Shown here one piece after another: positions 21,504-32,407 of a stretch of 64,000 nucleotides of DNA; position 1 is the stretch's first letter; each line of letters starts with the position of its first letter. The notes under the pieces are model-generated. The model saw only the letters and a program-made list of their open reading frames with translations, was not told the DNA's origin and did not search any database. Both the position numbers and the translations under genes were made by a program. This DNA comes from Aromatoleum diolicum (GTDB lineage: Bacteria > Pseudomonadota > Gammaproteobacteria > Burkholderiales > Rhodocyclaceae): positions 1 to 64,000 of the forward strand of contig NZ_WTVQ01000009.1 of NCBI RefSeq assembly GCF_012910955.1. Reading direction: 5' to 3'.

Positions 21504-21548
21504 GAAGGGCGTGGGTGCCGGGGACACGCCCCCGCACCCACGCCCTTC
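21504..21548. terminator. Large inverted repeat between convergent dksA and lipA
   Basis: A perfect 15-bp stem (GAAGGGCGTGGGTGC and its complement) with a GC-rich interior, ending about 30 bases from each gene's stop. There is no T-run on either side, but its position fits a two-way terminator or RNA-end stabiliser. Confidence 0.6.
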
Positions 21549-21576
21549 GGTGCTGCTCACCCCGCAGGGCGGCGTG

Positions 21577-22524
21577 TCACACCACGCCGGCGCCGTGGGC
21601 CTGCTGGTCGGCCCAGTAACTCGAACGCACCATCGGACCGCAGGCGGCATTCTTGAAGCCCATCGCGAGGGCTTCGCGCTCGAACATCTTGAAGGTGTCG
21701 GGGTGCACGTAGCGCAGCACCGGCAGGTGCCCCGTCGACGGCTGCAGGTACTGGCCGATCGTCAGCATTTCGACGTCGTGCGCGCGCAGGTCGCGCAGCA
21801 CTTCGAGAATCTCCTCGTCGGTCTCGCCGAGGCCCACCATCAGGCCCGACTTCGTCGGCACGTCGGGATGGCGCGCCTTGAACTCCTTCAGCAGACGTAG
21901 CGAATACTCGTAGTCGGCCCCCGGGCGCGCCTGCTTGTACAGCCGCGGCACGGTTTCCATGTTGTGGTTCATGACGTCCGGGGCCGCCTGGTCGAAAATT
22001 TCCAGCGCGATGTCCATGCGCCCGCGAAAATCCGGCACCAGCACCTCGATCGCGGTCTTCGGCGAGGCCGCGCGAGTCTCGCGGATGCAGTCGACGAAGT
22101 GCTGGGCGCCACCATCGCGCAGGTCATCGCGGTCGACGCTGGTGATCACGACGTAGTTCAGGCGCATCGCCGCGATCGTTTCCGCCAGTTCCTTCGGCTC
22201 GTTCGCATTGAGCGGCTCGGGGCGGCCGTGGCCGACATCGCAGAACGGGCAGCGGCGCGTGCAGATGTCGCCCATGATCATGAAGGTCGCAGTGCCCTTG
22301 CCGAAGCATTCATGGATGTTCGGGCACGACGCTTCCTCGCACACGGTATGCAGCTTGTGGTCACGCAGCGTGGCCTTGATCTCGTTGAAGCGTTCGGCCT
22401 CGTGGCCGGCGCCGAGCTTGATGCGGATCCACTCGGGTTTCTTCAGGCGTTCGGCCGGAACGATCTTGATCGGGATGCGCGCGGTCTTGTCGGCGCCACG
22501 CTGCTTGCGGTTGGGGGTTTCCAT
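21577..22524 (-). CDS. lipA: Lipoyl synthase
   Basis: A protein of 315 residues, typical length. A radical-SAM enzyme that inserts two sulphurs into octanoyl groups on lipoyl domains. Both iron-sulphur sites are visible: the auxiliary cluster C62-x4-C67-x5-C73 and the radical-SAM CxxxCxxC at C88, C92, C95. The C-terminal RSSY motif supplies the conserved serine ligand of the auxiliary cluster. Last gene of the operon that runs from the dacC-type gene through dat, ybeD and lipB. Confidence 0.96.
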   Translation of the reverse strand: METPNRKQRGADKTARIPIKIVPAERLKKPEWIRIKLGAGHEAERFNEIKATLRDHKLHTVCEEASCPNIHECFGKGTATFMIMGDICTRRCPFCDVGHGRPEPLNANEPKELAETIAAMRLNYVVITSVDRDDLRDGGAQHFVDCIRETRAASPKTAIEVLVPDFRGRMDIALEIFDQAAPDVMNHNMETVPRLYKQARPGADYEYSLRLLKEFKARHPDVPTKSGLMVGLGETDEEILEVLRDLRAHDVEMLTIGQYLQPSTGHLPVLRYVHPDTFKMFEREALAMGFKNAACGPMVRSSYWADQQAHGAGVV

Positions 22525-22579
22525 GGCGAAGTCTCTCGTCTCTCTGTGTCGTGTCAGGGCAGTTGTGCCGCCCGATTCA

Positions 22580-23230
22580 TTATGGCCGTTCGGCGGCCGG
22601 GGTGTGCGGCGGCAGCAGGCGCAGCAGGTGCGCGAGCAGCCGCTCGCCCACCTGGTCCACGCCGTCGGTCACGCCGAAATCTTTCATCCTGATGGTCTGC
22701 AGGCCCTCGTAGCCGCAGGGGTTGATCGCCGAGAATGGCGCAAGGTCCGCATCGACGTTCAGCGCCAGGCCGTGGTAGCTGCAGCCGTTGCGCACGCGCA
22801 GCCCCAGTGCGGCGATCTTGGCGCCGTCGATATACACGCCGGGCGCGCCGTCCTTGCGTTCGGCAGCCAGTCCGTAATCGGCGAGGCAGTCGATGAGCGC
22901 CTGCTCCATCAGTGTCACCAGCTCGCGCACCTTGAGGTGGCGGCGGTGCAGGTCGATCAGCAGGTACACCACGATCTGCCCGGGACCGTGGTAGGTGATC
23001 TGCCCGCCGCGGTCGATCTTCACCAGCGGAATGCCGGTTTCGCGCAGCAGGTGCTCGGGCTTGCCGGCCTGGCCGAGCGTGAACACCGGCGGGTGCTGCA
23101 ACAGCCACAGTTCGTCGGGCGTGTCGGCCGTGCGCGCGTCGGTGAAGGCGCGCATCGCCGCCCAGGTCGGCTCGTAATCGACCAGACCCAAGCGATGCAC
23201 GACCGGCGGCAGCGTGTCGCCAGCCTGCAC
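22580..23230 (-). CDS. lipB: Lipoyl(octanoyl) transferase
   Basis: About 216 residues. Transfers octanoate from acyl carrier protein to lipoyl domains. The family's [13 protein letters not shown] motif, the catalytic lysine in the [16 protein letters not shown] region and the catalytic cysteine in SAINPCG are present. The start is taken as GTG at 23230, whose G is shared with the TAG stop of ybeD, implying tight coupling; no ATG gives a better N-terminus. LipA follows about 55 bases on. Confidence 0.93.
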   Translation of the reverse strand: MQAGDTLPPVVHRLGLVDYEPTWAAMRAFTDARTADTPDELWLLQHPPVFTLGQAGKPEHLLRETGIPLVKIDRGGQITYHGPGQIVVYLLIDLHRRHLKVRELVTLMEQALIDCLADYGLAAERKDGAPGVYIDGAKIAALGLRVRNGCSYHGLALNVDADLAPFSAINPCGYEGLQTIRMKDFGVTDGVDQVGERLLAHLLRLLPPHTPAAERP

Positions 23231-23502
23231 TACAGCACCACCTTGACCAGCGCGTGAGCGCTTAATTCGCGGTACAGCGCATCGAGCTGCGCCTGCGACA
23301 CCGCATGAATGGTGCAGGTCAGCGCGAGGTAGTTGCCCTTGCTCGACGGGCGCATCTGCACCGTCGCGGGATCGAAGTCGGGCGCATGCTTCAGCACCAC
23401 GGCGACCACCGCCTGGGCGAACTCGTCGACGCGCGCGCCCATGATCTTGATCGGGAATTCGCACGGGAATTCGATGAGGGTTTGTCGGGTTTCGTCAGCC
23501 AC
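23230..23502 (-). CDS. ybeD: YbeD/DUF493-family protein
   Basis: A protein of 90 residues with the DUF493 pattern: [13 protein letters not shown] near the start, a middle helix, and a C-terminal [13 protein letters not shown]. In E. coli the homologue sits beside lipB, as here, and has an ACT-like fold with no settled function. It overlaps the transaminase stop by eight bases and the lipB start by one, so the three are translationally coupled. Confidence 0.9.
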   Translation of the reverse strand: MADETRQTLIEFPCEFPIKIMGARVDEFAQAVVAVVLKHAPDFDPATVQMRPSSKGNYLALTCTIHAVSQAQLDALYRELSAHALVKVVL

Positions 23503-24352
23503 CGCGCATCACCGTAGTCTTGAAGTCCTGATACCAGGCATACATCTGCCGCCCCATCGGGCCGGGCTCACCGGAGCCCACCGGGCGCTCGTCGAGCGCG
23601 GTGATGGCGAGCACTTCCTTCGTCGACGAGGTCATCCACAACTCGTCGGCGCTGCGCACCTCGTCCTCGAGGATCTCGCGCACCACGTGCGGCAGCGCGT
23701 GGCGGGCGGCCAGTTCCAGCACCACGTCGTAAGTGATGCCGGGCAGCATCAGGTGACTCTTCGGCGGCGCCAGCAGCACGCCATCGCGCACGACGAAGAT
23801 GTTCGACGCCGCGCCCTCGGTGAGGAAACCGTCGCGGAACAGCACCGTCTCGGCGCAGCCGCAGTCGACCGCAACCTGGCGCAGCAGGCAGTTCGCGAGC
23901 AGCGCCGTCGTCTTGAGATCACAGCGCAGCCAGCGGAAATCCGCCGCACTGACCGCCGCAACGCCTTTGGCGAGCTGCGCCGCCGGCGTGGTGACGAGCG
24001 CCTCGCTCGTCAGGAACACGGTCGGCCGCATCTGCGCCGGGAAGGCATGGTTGCGCTTGTCGTCGGGGCCGCGCGAGACGTGCAGGTAGATCGACTGGTC
24101 CACCCACGGGTTACGCGCGATGATCTCGGCGATGATCGCGGCCCAGCCGGCGGCATCATGCGGGTTGGGCAGGCGGATCGCGGCGAGCGTGTGGCCGAGG
24201 CGCTCGATGTGCTGATCGAGCCGGAACGGCCGGCGCGAATATACCGGGATGACCTCGTAGGCGCCATCGCCGAACAGGAAGCCGCGGTCCATCGGCGAAA
24301 TGCGCGCCTCCGCGAGCGGCTGATACGTGCCGTCCAGGTAGCAGATGCTCAT
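23495..24352 (-). CDS. dat: D-amino-acid transaminase (branched-chain-aminotransferase fold, PLP class IV)
   Basis: A protein of 285 residues, start at 24352. The N-terminus (YLDGTYQPLAEARISPMDRGFLFGDG) is typical of fold-type IV transaminases; the PLP lysine lies in DLKTTALLAN, and LTEGAASNIFVV and the SSTKEVLAI loop are also conserved. The family makes D-alanine and D-glutamate for peptidoglycan from pyruvate and 2-oxoglutarate. It follows a D,D-carboxypeptidase gene by 17 bases, which fits a role in cell-wall D-amino-acid turnover. An aminodeoxychorismate lyase or branched-chain specificity cannot be fully excluded. Confidence 0.88.
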   Translation of the reverse strand: MSICYLDGTYQPLAEARISPMDRGFLFGDGAYEVIPVYSRRPFRLDQHIERLGHTLAAIRLPNPHDAAGWAAIIAEIIARNPWVDQSIYLHVSRGPDDKRNHAFPAQMRPTVFLTSEALVTTPAAQLAKGVAAVSAADFRWLRCDLKTTALLANCLLRQVAVDCGCAETVLFRDGFLTEGAASNIFVVRDGVLLAPPKSHLMLPGITYDVVLELAARHALPHVVREILEDEVRSADELWMTSSTKEVLAITALDERPVGSGEPGPMGRQMYAWYQDFKTTVMRGG

Positions 24353-24369
24353 GTGCGCCTCCGCGCGCC

Positions 24370-25497
24370 TTACAGGCTCTTGATCCACAGCCGCAGCGTA
24401 TCCCACAGGCGGCCGAAGAAGCCCGCCACCGGCACGTCCTGCAGCGCCACGACCGGGTATTCGCCGATCGCCTTGCCGTCCAGGCTGAGCTGCAGCGTGC
24501 CGACCTGCTGCCCTTTCTGCAGCGGCGCGACGACCGGCTGCAGGCTGGTGAGCTGGCTCTGGATCTTTTCCGCCTGGCCCTTCGGCAGCGACATCACGAA
24601 GTCGTTCACGAAACCGACCGGCAGTTCGTTGATAGTGCCCTTCCACACGCGAAATCGCGACAGTTCCTGACCGCCCGAGTACAGCTTGGCGGTATCGAAG
24701 AACTGGAAACCGTAATTGAGCAGCTTGAGCGATTCCTGCGCGCGGATGGTGTCCGAATCGGTGCCCAGCACCACCGACACGAGGCGGCGCGGGCCGCGCA
24801 ACGCCGACGCGATCAGGCAATAGCCGGCATTCGCGGTGTGGCCGGTCTTGAGGCCGTCGACGGTCGGGTCGAGCCACAGCAGGCGGTTGCGGTTCGGCTG
24901 GGTGATGTTGTTGTAGCGGTATTCCTTCTGCGAGTAGTAACGGTAGTACTCGGGGAAGTCGCGCGAGATCGCCGACGCGAGCAGCGACAGGTCGCGCGCG
25001 GTGGTGTAGTGGTTGGGGTCGGGCAGGCCGGAGGAATTCGTGAAGTTGGTGTTCTTCATGCCCAGGCGCTGCGCTTCGCGGTTCATCAGGTGGGCGAAGG
25101 ATTCCTCGCTGCCGGCAATCAGCTCGGCCAGCGCGACGCAGGCGTCGTTACCCGACTGGATGATCATGCCCTGCACCAGCTCCTCGACCGCCACCGGCTT
25201 GTCGGGCTGGATGAACATGCGCGAGCCTTCCATGCGCCAGGCCTTCTCCGACACCGGCACCACCTGCTGCAACGTGATGCTGCCGCTCTTGAGCGCCGAG
25301 AAGGTCAGGTAGGCGGTCATCAGCTTGGTCAGCGAGGCCGGCTCGATGCGCGTATCGGGCTCGCGCGCCGCAAGCACCTGGCCGGTGGCCTGGTCCATCA
25401 GCAGCCAGGAGCGGGCGGCCAGGGTCGGCGCCGGGACAGTCTGGGCAGAAGCGGCAAGGGAAATGACAGCGAACAGCAGGGCGGTGAAAAAACGCAT
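24370..25497 (-). CDS. dacC: D-alanyl-D-alanine carboxypeptidase (PBP5/6 class)
   Basis: A protein of 375 residues. Residues 1-18 are a signal peptide. The catalytic motifs are Ser55-x-x-Lys58 (SLTK), Ser115-Gly-Asn117 and KTG near 217. A beta-rich C-terminal domain (about 265-355) precedes an amphipathic helix (WDTLRLWIKSL) that would hold it on the periplasmic face of the inner membrane. The enzyme trims the terminal D-alanine from pentapeptide side chains. It heads the operon with dat, ybeD, lipB and lipA; whether it is nearer dacA or dacC cannot be told. Confidence 0.93.
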   Translation of the reverse strand: MRFFTALLFAVISLAASAQTVPAPTLAARSWLLMDQATGQVLAAREPDTRIEPASLTKLMTAYLTFSALKSGSITLQQVVPVSEKAWRMEGSRMFIQPDKPVAVEELVQGMIIQSGNDACVALAELIAGSEESFAHLMNREAQRLGMKNTNFTNSSGLPDPNHYTTARDLSLLASAISRDFPEYYRYYSQKEYRYNNITQPNRNRLLWLDPTVDGLKTGHTANAGYCLIASALRGPRRLVSVVLGTDSDTIRAQESLKLLNYGFQFFDTAKLYSGGQELSRFRVWKGTINELPVGFVNDFVMSLPKGQAEKIQSQLTSLQPVVAPLQKGQQVGTLQLSLDGKAIGEYPVVALQDVPVAGFFGRLWDTLRLWIKSL

Positions 25498-25604
25498 GAG
25501 AATCAGCAGTCTTGTGGGAGGAAGAGAAAAGGAAGCGAAGCCGGAGATTATAGTTCGGCCCCGGGGAGCAGACCAACGCCGGCACCGATTGGTTCAGCGC
25601 ACAT

Positions 25605-26621
25605 TCAGCGATTGACCACCAGCGGACGGAATTTCAGTTCGCGCGCAATGCGCTCTGCGTCCCCGCGCGCTGCGTCGGTTGACGCGAAAGGCCCCAGGTG
25701 CAGGCGGTAGCGGCTGCCGTCGTGCAGCACCTCGAGCCGATCGGCAAACTCCGCAAAGGCATCGCGCACCATGCCGCGAAACCCCTCGGCATTGGCCGCG
25801 GTGGAAAACACGCCGAGCTGCAGGAAGACGCCACGCGTCGCGCTGTCCAGTGCAGTCGCCTCGGCTGCGGCAAGCTGCAGCGGCGGCTCGGGCTCGGGCG
25901 GGGCCACGGGCTGCGGCGCGGCGAGCATCACCGGCTTGCGCCCGCGCAGTGGCGGCACCGGCGTCGCGGTGGCGATCATCTCGACGCCGTCGGGCACGAT
26001 CGCCTCGACCTCGACCTCGGCACTGCCGACATTCACATAGCCGAGGCGATGCGCCGCGGCGTAGGACAAATCCATGATGCGGCCCTTGTGGAAGGGGCCG
26101 CGGTCGTTCACGCGCACGACCACCGATCGGCCGCTCGCACGGTGCGTGACGCGCGCATAGCTCGGGATCGGCAGCGTCGGATGTGCGGCAGTCATGCCGT
26201 ACATGTCATAGGCTTCGCCGCTGGACGTCGGCTTGCCGTGAAAGCGCCGGCCGTACCAGCTGGCGCGCCCGAGCTGGCGGAACGGCTGCACCGCGGTGGC
26301 GGGCACGTAGTTCGCGCCGAACACGGCGTACGGCCGGTTGGCAAAGCGGTGCAAGGGCTCGGCGCGCGGTTGTGCATCGGGGATCTCGTCGAGGTTCGCC
26401 GGCGGGTTGTCGCCGGGGCCGTCGTCCTTGTAGTACCCGCCGCCGCGCTTCTGCACGCCCTCGGAGCCTTTGCCCGCGGGCGGGACCGCCTGTGACACCG
26501 CCTCTGCCGGACCGGTGATGGGGGATGTCGTAGCGCAACCAGCCAGCACCGTCGCCAGCAGGGCGGCGAACAGCGGCGCGCGCGCCAGCGGGCTGGATTC
26601 AACGGTATGCGTCGGCATCAT
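25605..26621 (-). CDS. rlpA: RlpA septal-ring lytic transglycosylase, lipoprotein with SPOR domain
   Basis: A protein of 338 residues. A signal peptide ends in the lipobox LAGC. The central double-psi beta-barrel (about 108-200: ASWYGRRFHGKPTSSGE, then VRVNDRGPF) is the catalytic domain that cuts naked glycan strands; the Asp in NDRGPF is present. The last 75 residues form a SPOR domain that targets septal peptidoglycan. Start is one of two adjacent ATGs (26621/26618) behind CGGAGA. It is the last gene of the mre-mrd operon, 13 bases after rodA. Confidence 0.93.
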   Translation of the reverse strand: MMPTHTVESSPLARAPLFAALLATVLAGCATTSPITGPAEAVSQAVPPAGKGSEGVQKRGGGYYKDDGPGDNPPANLDEIPDAQPRAEPLHRFANRPYAVFGANYVPATAVQPFRQLGRASWYGRRFHGKPTSSGEAYDMYGMTAAHPTLPIPSYARVTHRASGRSVVVRVNDRGPFHKGRIMDLSYAAAHRLGYVNVGSAEVEVEAIVPDGVEMIATATPVPPLRGRKPVMLAAPQPVAPPEPEPPLQLAAAEATALDSATRGVFLQLGVFSTAANAEGFRGMVRDAFAEFADRLEVLHDGSRYRLHLGPFASTDAARGDAERIARELKFRPLVVNR

Positions 26622-26634
26622 GCGGTCTCCGCGA

Positions 26635-27777
26635 TCAAGCCTGCGCAAGCAGGCGGCTGCGCTGGATGCTCATGAGTATCCCGATCCCGAGACACAGCGT
26701 GACCAGCGCGGTTCCTCCGTAGCTGATGAAGGGCAGGGGCACCCCCACGACCGGGAGGATACCGCTGACCATGCCCATATTCACGAAAGCATAAGTAAAG
26801 AAAATCATCGTGATCGCCCCCGCCAGCAAGCGGCTCGCGAGCGTCGGCGCCGTCGCGGCAATGGCGAAGCCGCGCAGGATCAGCAGCAGGTAGGTGACGA
26901 GCAGCACGACGATGCCGAGCAGGCCGAATTCCTCGGCCAGCACCGAAAAAATGAAGTCGGTGTGCCGTTCGGGCAGGAACGCGAGGTGCGTCTGCGTGCC
27001 GTCCATCCAGCCCTTGCCGAGCACGCCGCCGGAGCCGATTGCGATCGTCGACTGGATGATGTGGAAGCCCTTGCCGAGCGGATCCTGCGTCGGGTCGAGC
27101 AGCGTGCACACGCGGTGCTTCTGGTATTCGCGCAAGCCATACCAGTCGACGCCGGGCTGGCACAGGTGATCGCCGAAACCGACGATGGCGCCGATGCCGA
27201 CCACCCCGATCAGCACCACCGGCGCGATCAGCTTCCATGACAGTCCGGCAAAGAAGATCACATACACGCCGGCCGCCGTCACCAGCAGGCTGGTACCCAG
27301 ATCGGGTTGGATCATGATCAGGCCGACCGGCACCACCAGCAGCAGGCCCGCAACGATGAATTCGCGCAGACGGATCTGCCCTTCGCGTTGCTGGAAGTAC
27401 CACGCGAGCATCAGCGGCATCGCGATCTTCATGATTTCGGACGGCTGGATACGGGTCACGCCGATATTCAGCCAGCGCGTCGCACCTTTCGAAGTCTCGC
27501 CGAAGAGGTCCACGGCCACCAGCAGCAGCACCCCCAGCGCATACAGCGGCAGCGCGAGGCTGAGCAGCCGCTGCGGCGGCAGGCGCGCCGCCACCCACAT
27601 CGCCGCCAATGCCACCAGCGTATTCACCTGCAGCGACGGCAGCCGCTCGGGCGAGGCGCTCATCATCACCAGGAAAGCAAAGCCGAGGAGGGCTGCGAGC
27701 AGCAGCATCAAGGGCGGATCGATCGGCCGCAGGAAGGCGCGCAGCACATGGCGCGGATGAAAGCTCAGTTCTGTCAT
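26635..27777 (-). CDS. rodA: RodA peptidoglycan glycosyltransferase (SEDS family)
   Basis: A protein of 380 residues with about ten membrane helices. The SEDS signatures GATRWLNIG, IQPSEIMKI, QPDLGTS and VPLPFISYGGTAL are all present. RodA polymerises glycan strands during side-wall growth together with PBP2, whose gene lies directly upstream with an ATGA overlap. Confidence 0.96.
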   Translation of the reverse strand: MTELSFHPRHVLRAFLRPIDPPLMLLLAALLGFAFLVMMSASPERLPSLQVNTLVALAAMWVAARLPPQRLLSLALPLYALGVLLLVAVDLFGETSKGATRWLNIGVTRIQPSEIMKIAMPLMLAWYFQQREGQIRLREFIVAGLLLVVPVGLIMIQPDLGTSLLVTAAGVYVIFFAGLSWKLIAPVVLIGVVGIGAIVGFGDHLCQPGVDWYGLREYQKHRVCTLLDPTQDPLGKGFHIIQSTIAIGSGGVLGKGWMDGTQTHLAFLPERHTDFIFSVLAEEFGLLGIVVLLVTYLLLILRGFAIAATAPTLASRLLAGAITMIFFTYAFVNMGMVSGILPVVGVPLPFISYGGTALVTLCLGIGILMSIQRSRLLAQA

Positions 27778-29762
27778 TGCACTTGGCCTCCGGCCGGATC
27801 GGCAGCAGGCGGCACGAGGGTGGCATCGGGCGCGCCTTCATGCGCCGCGGCACCATGTTCGGCGTGCTCCTCGTCACCTTCGTCCACCGCGGCGGCATCC
27901 TCGCCGGCCGGCTGCTCCCGCCGCTTGCCGAGCAGGTGAAAGTCGATCACCTGGCGCGCGATCGGCGCCGCCGACTGCGCGCCGAAACCGCCGTTTTCCA
28001 CCAGCACCGCCAGCGCAATCGTCGGCTTGTCGGCCGGCGCGTAGGCGATGAACCACGAGTGGTCACGCAGCCGCTCGATCACGCGGCCTTCGACGTAACG
28101 CTGGCCGCGCAACGAAAATACCTGCGCCGTACCGGTCTTGCCGCCGGCCGAATACGGCGCACCGGCAAAGGCGCGCGCGCCCGTACCGGCCTTGTTCACA
28201 TCCACCATCGCCTGACGCACCGCCGCGAGGTGTTCGGGCTTGAGCGCGAGCTGACGTACCGGCTCGGGCTCCACCAGCCGTCGCTCGCCGGTCACCGGAT
28301 TCACCACGTGACGCACCACGTGCGGGCGAAACATCTTGCCGTCGTTGACCACCGCCGCCAGCGCATTGGCCATTTGCAGCGGCGTATAGGCGTTGTAGCC
28401 CTGGCCGATGCCGACCGAAATCGTCTCGCCGCCGAACCACTTCTGGTGCTCCTTCTTGCGGAACCGCTTGCGCTTCCAATCCGGCGTCGGCAGCACCCCT
28501 TCCCCCTCGCCATTCAGATCGACACCGGTACGCGAGCCGAAGCCCAGCGGACGCATGAAATTGGCGATGCCTTCGATGCCCAGATCGTTGGCGAGCTGAT
28601 AGTAGTAGGTGTTACACGACACCACGATCGACTTGTGCAGATCGACCATGCCGTGACCGCCGATCTTGTCGTCCATGAAACGGCGCCCGCCGAACATGAA
28701 ATAGCCGGGATCGGGAATCGTCTGGGTGATCGTGCGCTTGCCCGCAGCCAGGCCCGCCAGTGCCATGAAGGGCTTGAAAGTCGAGCCCGGCGGGTAGGTG
28801 CTGAAAATCGCGCGGTTCACCAGCGGATGGTCGGGCGAATCGTTGAGCGACTTCCAGTCCTCGTTGGAGATGCCATCGACGAACAGGTTGGGATCGAAAG
28901 TCGGCTTCGACACCAGCGCCAGCACGCCGCCGGTGGCGGGTTCGATCGCGACCAGCGCGCCGCGGCGATTGCCGAAAGCCGCCTCGGCGATCTTCTGCAT
29001 CTCGATGTCGAGCGTCAGATCCAGATCATTGCCGGTCACCGCCGGCGTGCGCGACAACTGGCGCACCGCGCGCCCGCCGGCGTTCACCTCGACCTGCTCG
29101 GCGCCCGTGATGCCATGCAGTTCGGCCTCGTAGCTCATCTCCAGACCGCTCTTGCCGATGTAATCGGAGCCGCGGTAATTGGCCACCACGCCCGTTTCCT
29201 CGATGCGCTCCTGATCGCGCTGGTTGATGCGGCCGATGTAGCCAATCACATGCGACGCCAGTTCCCCGAACGGGTAGTCGCGGAACAGGCGCGCCTGCAC
29301 TTCGACGCCGGGGAACTGGTAGCGCCGCGCGACGAAGCGCGCGACCTCCTCTTCGGTCAGGCGCGTGCGGATCGGCAGGCTCTCGAAGTTCTTGCTCTCT
29401 TCCAGCAGCTTGCGAAAACGCCGCCGGTCGCGCGGCTCGATCTGCACGATCTGCGCCAGCGCATCGATCGTCGCCTCCAGATCACTCACCCGCGAAGGCG
29501 TGATTTCCAGCGTGTACGCGGCGTAATTGCGCGCCACCGCCACCCCGTTGCGGTCGGCGATGGTGCCGCGGTTAGGCACCATCGGCAGCAGCGCGATGCG
29601 GTTGTCTTCCGCACGGGTGTGGTAGTAATCGTAGCGCAGCACCTGCAGATAATAGAAGCGCGCCGCCAGCAACCCGAAACACACGGCGACGAACAGGCCC
29701 GCGACCAGAACGCGGCGTCGGAAGCCCGCCAGTTCCTCGTCCGGAGTGCGAAATTCCATCAT
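27774..29762 (-). CDS. mrdA: Penicillin-binding protein 2 (MrdA), cell elongation transpeptidase
   Basis: A protein of 662 residues. One N-terminal membrane helix (about 15-38), a dimerisation domain, and a transpeptidase domain with catalytic Ser327 in STFK, then an SCN motif and KTGT. PBP2 cross-links side-wall peptidoglycan with RodA. Start at 29762 overlaps the mreD stop (ATGA). Odd: the last 42 or so residues after the transpeptidase domain are a low-complexity tail rich in Ala, Glu, Asp and His, absent from shorter family members. Confidence 0.96.
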   Translation of the reverse strand: MMEFRTPDEELAGFRRRVLVAGLFVAVCFGLLAARFYYLQVLRYDYYHTRAEDNRIALLPMVPNRGTIADRNGVAVARNYAAYTLEITPSRVSDLEATIDALAQIVQIEPRDRRRFRKLLEESKNFESLPIRTRLTEEEVARFVARRYQFPGVEVQARLFRDYPFGELASHVIGYIGRINQRDQERIEETGVVANYRGSDYIGKSGLEMSYEAELHGITGAEQVEVNAGGRAVRQLSRTPAVTGNDLDLTLDIEMQKIAEAAFGNRRGALVAIEPATGGVLALVSKPTFDPNLFVDGISNEDWKSLNDSPDHPLVNRAIFSTYPPGSTFKPFMALAGLAAGKRTITQTIPDPGYFMFGGRRFMDDKIGGHGMVDLHKSIVVSCNTYYYQLANDLGIEGIANFMRPLGFGSRTGVDLNGEGEGVLPTPDWKRKRFRKKEHQKWFGGETISVGIGQGYNAYTPLQMANALAAVVNDGKMFRPHVVRHVVNPVTGERRLVEPEPVRQLALKPEHLAAVRQAMVDVNKAGTGARAFAGAPYSAGGKTGTAQVFSLRGQRYVEGRVIERLRDHSWFIAYAPADKPTIALAVLVENGGFGAQSAAPIARQVIDFHLLGKRREQPAGEDAAAVDEGDEEHAEHGAAAHEGAPDATLVPPAADPAGGQVQ

Positions 29763-30283
29763 CAGATCGGCCGGTTTTCGTCCCGATCCACCGGTCGGTA
29801 CTGCGGCAGCAGCAACAGGTAGTTCAGCGGCACCCACAGTGCCGCGCTGGTGACGCTGGCCAGGAAGTACCACCAGCCGGGGAACTCGGCCCCCGCCAGC
29901 AGGCGCACCAGCACCATCATCACCTGCACCAGCAACAGCAACGGAAACATCTGCAGGGCCTGTTGCGCCGGCGGAAACCACAACACACGGCGCGACACGG
30001 AGCTGGCCAGATAGCACAACACCACATAGGCCAGCGCGTGCTGACCCATCGCCGCACCATGGCCGATATCGACCAGCAGGCCGAATACGAAGCCTGCCCC
30101 CATGCCCACGCGCAGCGGTTCACGGATCGACCAGAAGGCCAGCACCAGGGCCACCCAGTCCGGCACGCCGGGCGCCAGGCCGGTCGGGATATAGCTCAAG
30201 CCGAGGGCAACCAGCAGGCTCAGGTAGGCGAACCAGGATTTCGCCGGCAGCAGGATGCGGCTGGAGCGATGGGTCGGTTGCAT
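29762..30283 (-). CDS. mreD: Rod shape-determining protein MreD
   Basis: A protein of 173 residues with about five membrane helices; it matches MreD in length, hydrophobicity and position (VDIGHGAAMGQHALAYV is typical). It joins MreC and RodA/PBP2 in the elongasome. Spacing to mreC is three bases, and its stop overlaps the mrdA start. Confidence 0.92.
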   Translation of the reverse strand: MQPTHRSSRILLPAKSWFAYLSLLVALGLSYIPTGLAPGVPDWVALVLAFWSIREPLRVGMGAGFVFGLLVDIGHGAAMGQHALAYVVLCYLASSVSRRVLWFPPAQQALQMFPLLLLVQVMMVLVRLLAGAEFPGWWYFLASVTSAALWVPLNYLLLLPQYRPVDRDENRPI

Positions 30284-30286
30284 CGA

Positions 30287-31183
30287 TCAGCCCTTCCTGC
30301 CCGCACGGGCCTCGGGTTGCGCGGCCGGCACGGGGCGCGGCGGCGGAAATTCCGCACGGCCGAGCAGCAGCACCTGGGTGGTGCGTTCGACGCCCGCCAC
30401 CGGCTCGCACACGATCACCGCGAAGGTCTGCGCCTCGCGGTCCACGCTCACCACATCGGCTACCGGCAGGCCCGCGAGGAACAGGCCATCCAGCCCGGAC
30501 GTCACCAGCCGGTCGCCGACGCGCACGTCGGCCCCGGACAGCGTGAAGCGCAACTCCAGCCGACCCTGCCCCGCACCGGCGAGCACGCCGCGCAAGCCAT
30601 TGCGCGCCACCTGCACCGGCACCGCCTGATCCTTGTCGGTCAGCAGCGTGACTTCGGCCTGCACCGGATAGACGCGCGTGACCTGCCCGATCATGCCCTG
30701 CTCATTGACCACCGCCATGCCGCCCTCGACACCCTGCTGGCTGCCGCGGTTGAGGATCACCTTGCGCGAGAACGGGTCCGGCGCGTCGTAGAGAATTTCC
30801 GCGGCGACGCTCTTGACCGCCACCGACGCACGCATTTCCAGCAGACCCCGCAGGCGGCGGTTTTCCTCCTCGATCTGCTCGAAACGCAGTAGCCGCTGCG
30901 CCGCCTCGAGCTCGCGATTGCGCAGGTCGGCATTGTCCTGCTGCACCTCGACCAGCGTAGCGAAATACACCGCGGCATTGCGTGCGAAGTCGACCGGCGC
31001 CGCCGCCGCCATCTGCAGCGGCCAGGTCGCCACCGACAGCGCCTGGCGCACCACTTCGAGATATCGGAATTTCAGGTCGGCCACCAGCATCACCAGGCAC
31101 ACCGACACCAGCACGAACAGCCGCAGCAGCGGCGTCGGTCCTTGCTTGAAAATGGGCGGAGACTGATGGCCTACGAGGGACAT
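30287..31183 (-). CDS. mreC: Rod shape-determining protein MreC
   Basis: A protein of 298 residues. A short cytoplasmic N-terminus (QGPTPLLRLFV), one membrane helix, a coiled coil (about 65-110) and two beta-barrel domains (with GGMAVVNEQGMIGQVTRV and GDRLVTSGLDGLF) are as in MreC. It forms a periplasmic scaffold that activates PBP2. A short Pro/Ala/Arg tail ends the protein. It follows mreB by 57 bases. Confidence 0.94.
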   Translation of the reverse strand: MSLVGHQSPPIFKQGPTPLLRLFVLVSVCLVMLVADLKFRYLEVVRQALSVATWPLQMAAAAPVDFARNAAVYFATLVEVQQDNADLRNRELEAAQRLLRFEQIEEENRRLRGLLEMRASVAVKSVAAEILYDAPDPFSRKVILNRGSQQGVEGGMAVVNEQGMIGQVTRVYPVQAEVTLLTDKDQAVPVQVARNGLRGVLAGAGQGRLELRFTLSGADVRVGDRLVTSGLDGLFLAGLPVADVVSVDREAQTFAVIVCEPVAGVERTTQVLLLGRAEFPPPRPVPAAQPEARAGRKG

Positions 31184-31240
31184 CGTGAGTGCTGTGCCGC
31201 GAACGGCGACAGACGAAAACGCCTGCCGCCGCAGCGCGAC

Positions 31241-32407
<1,167 letters not shown>

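Noticed and set aside
27609-29822. Plus-strand open frame of 737 codons
   Set aside because: Antisense to mrdA, which has all PBP2 motifs; composition is a shadow.
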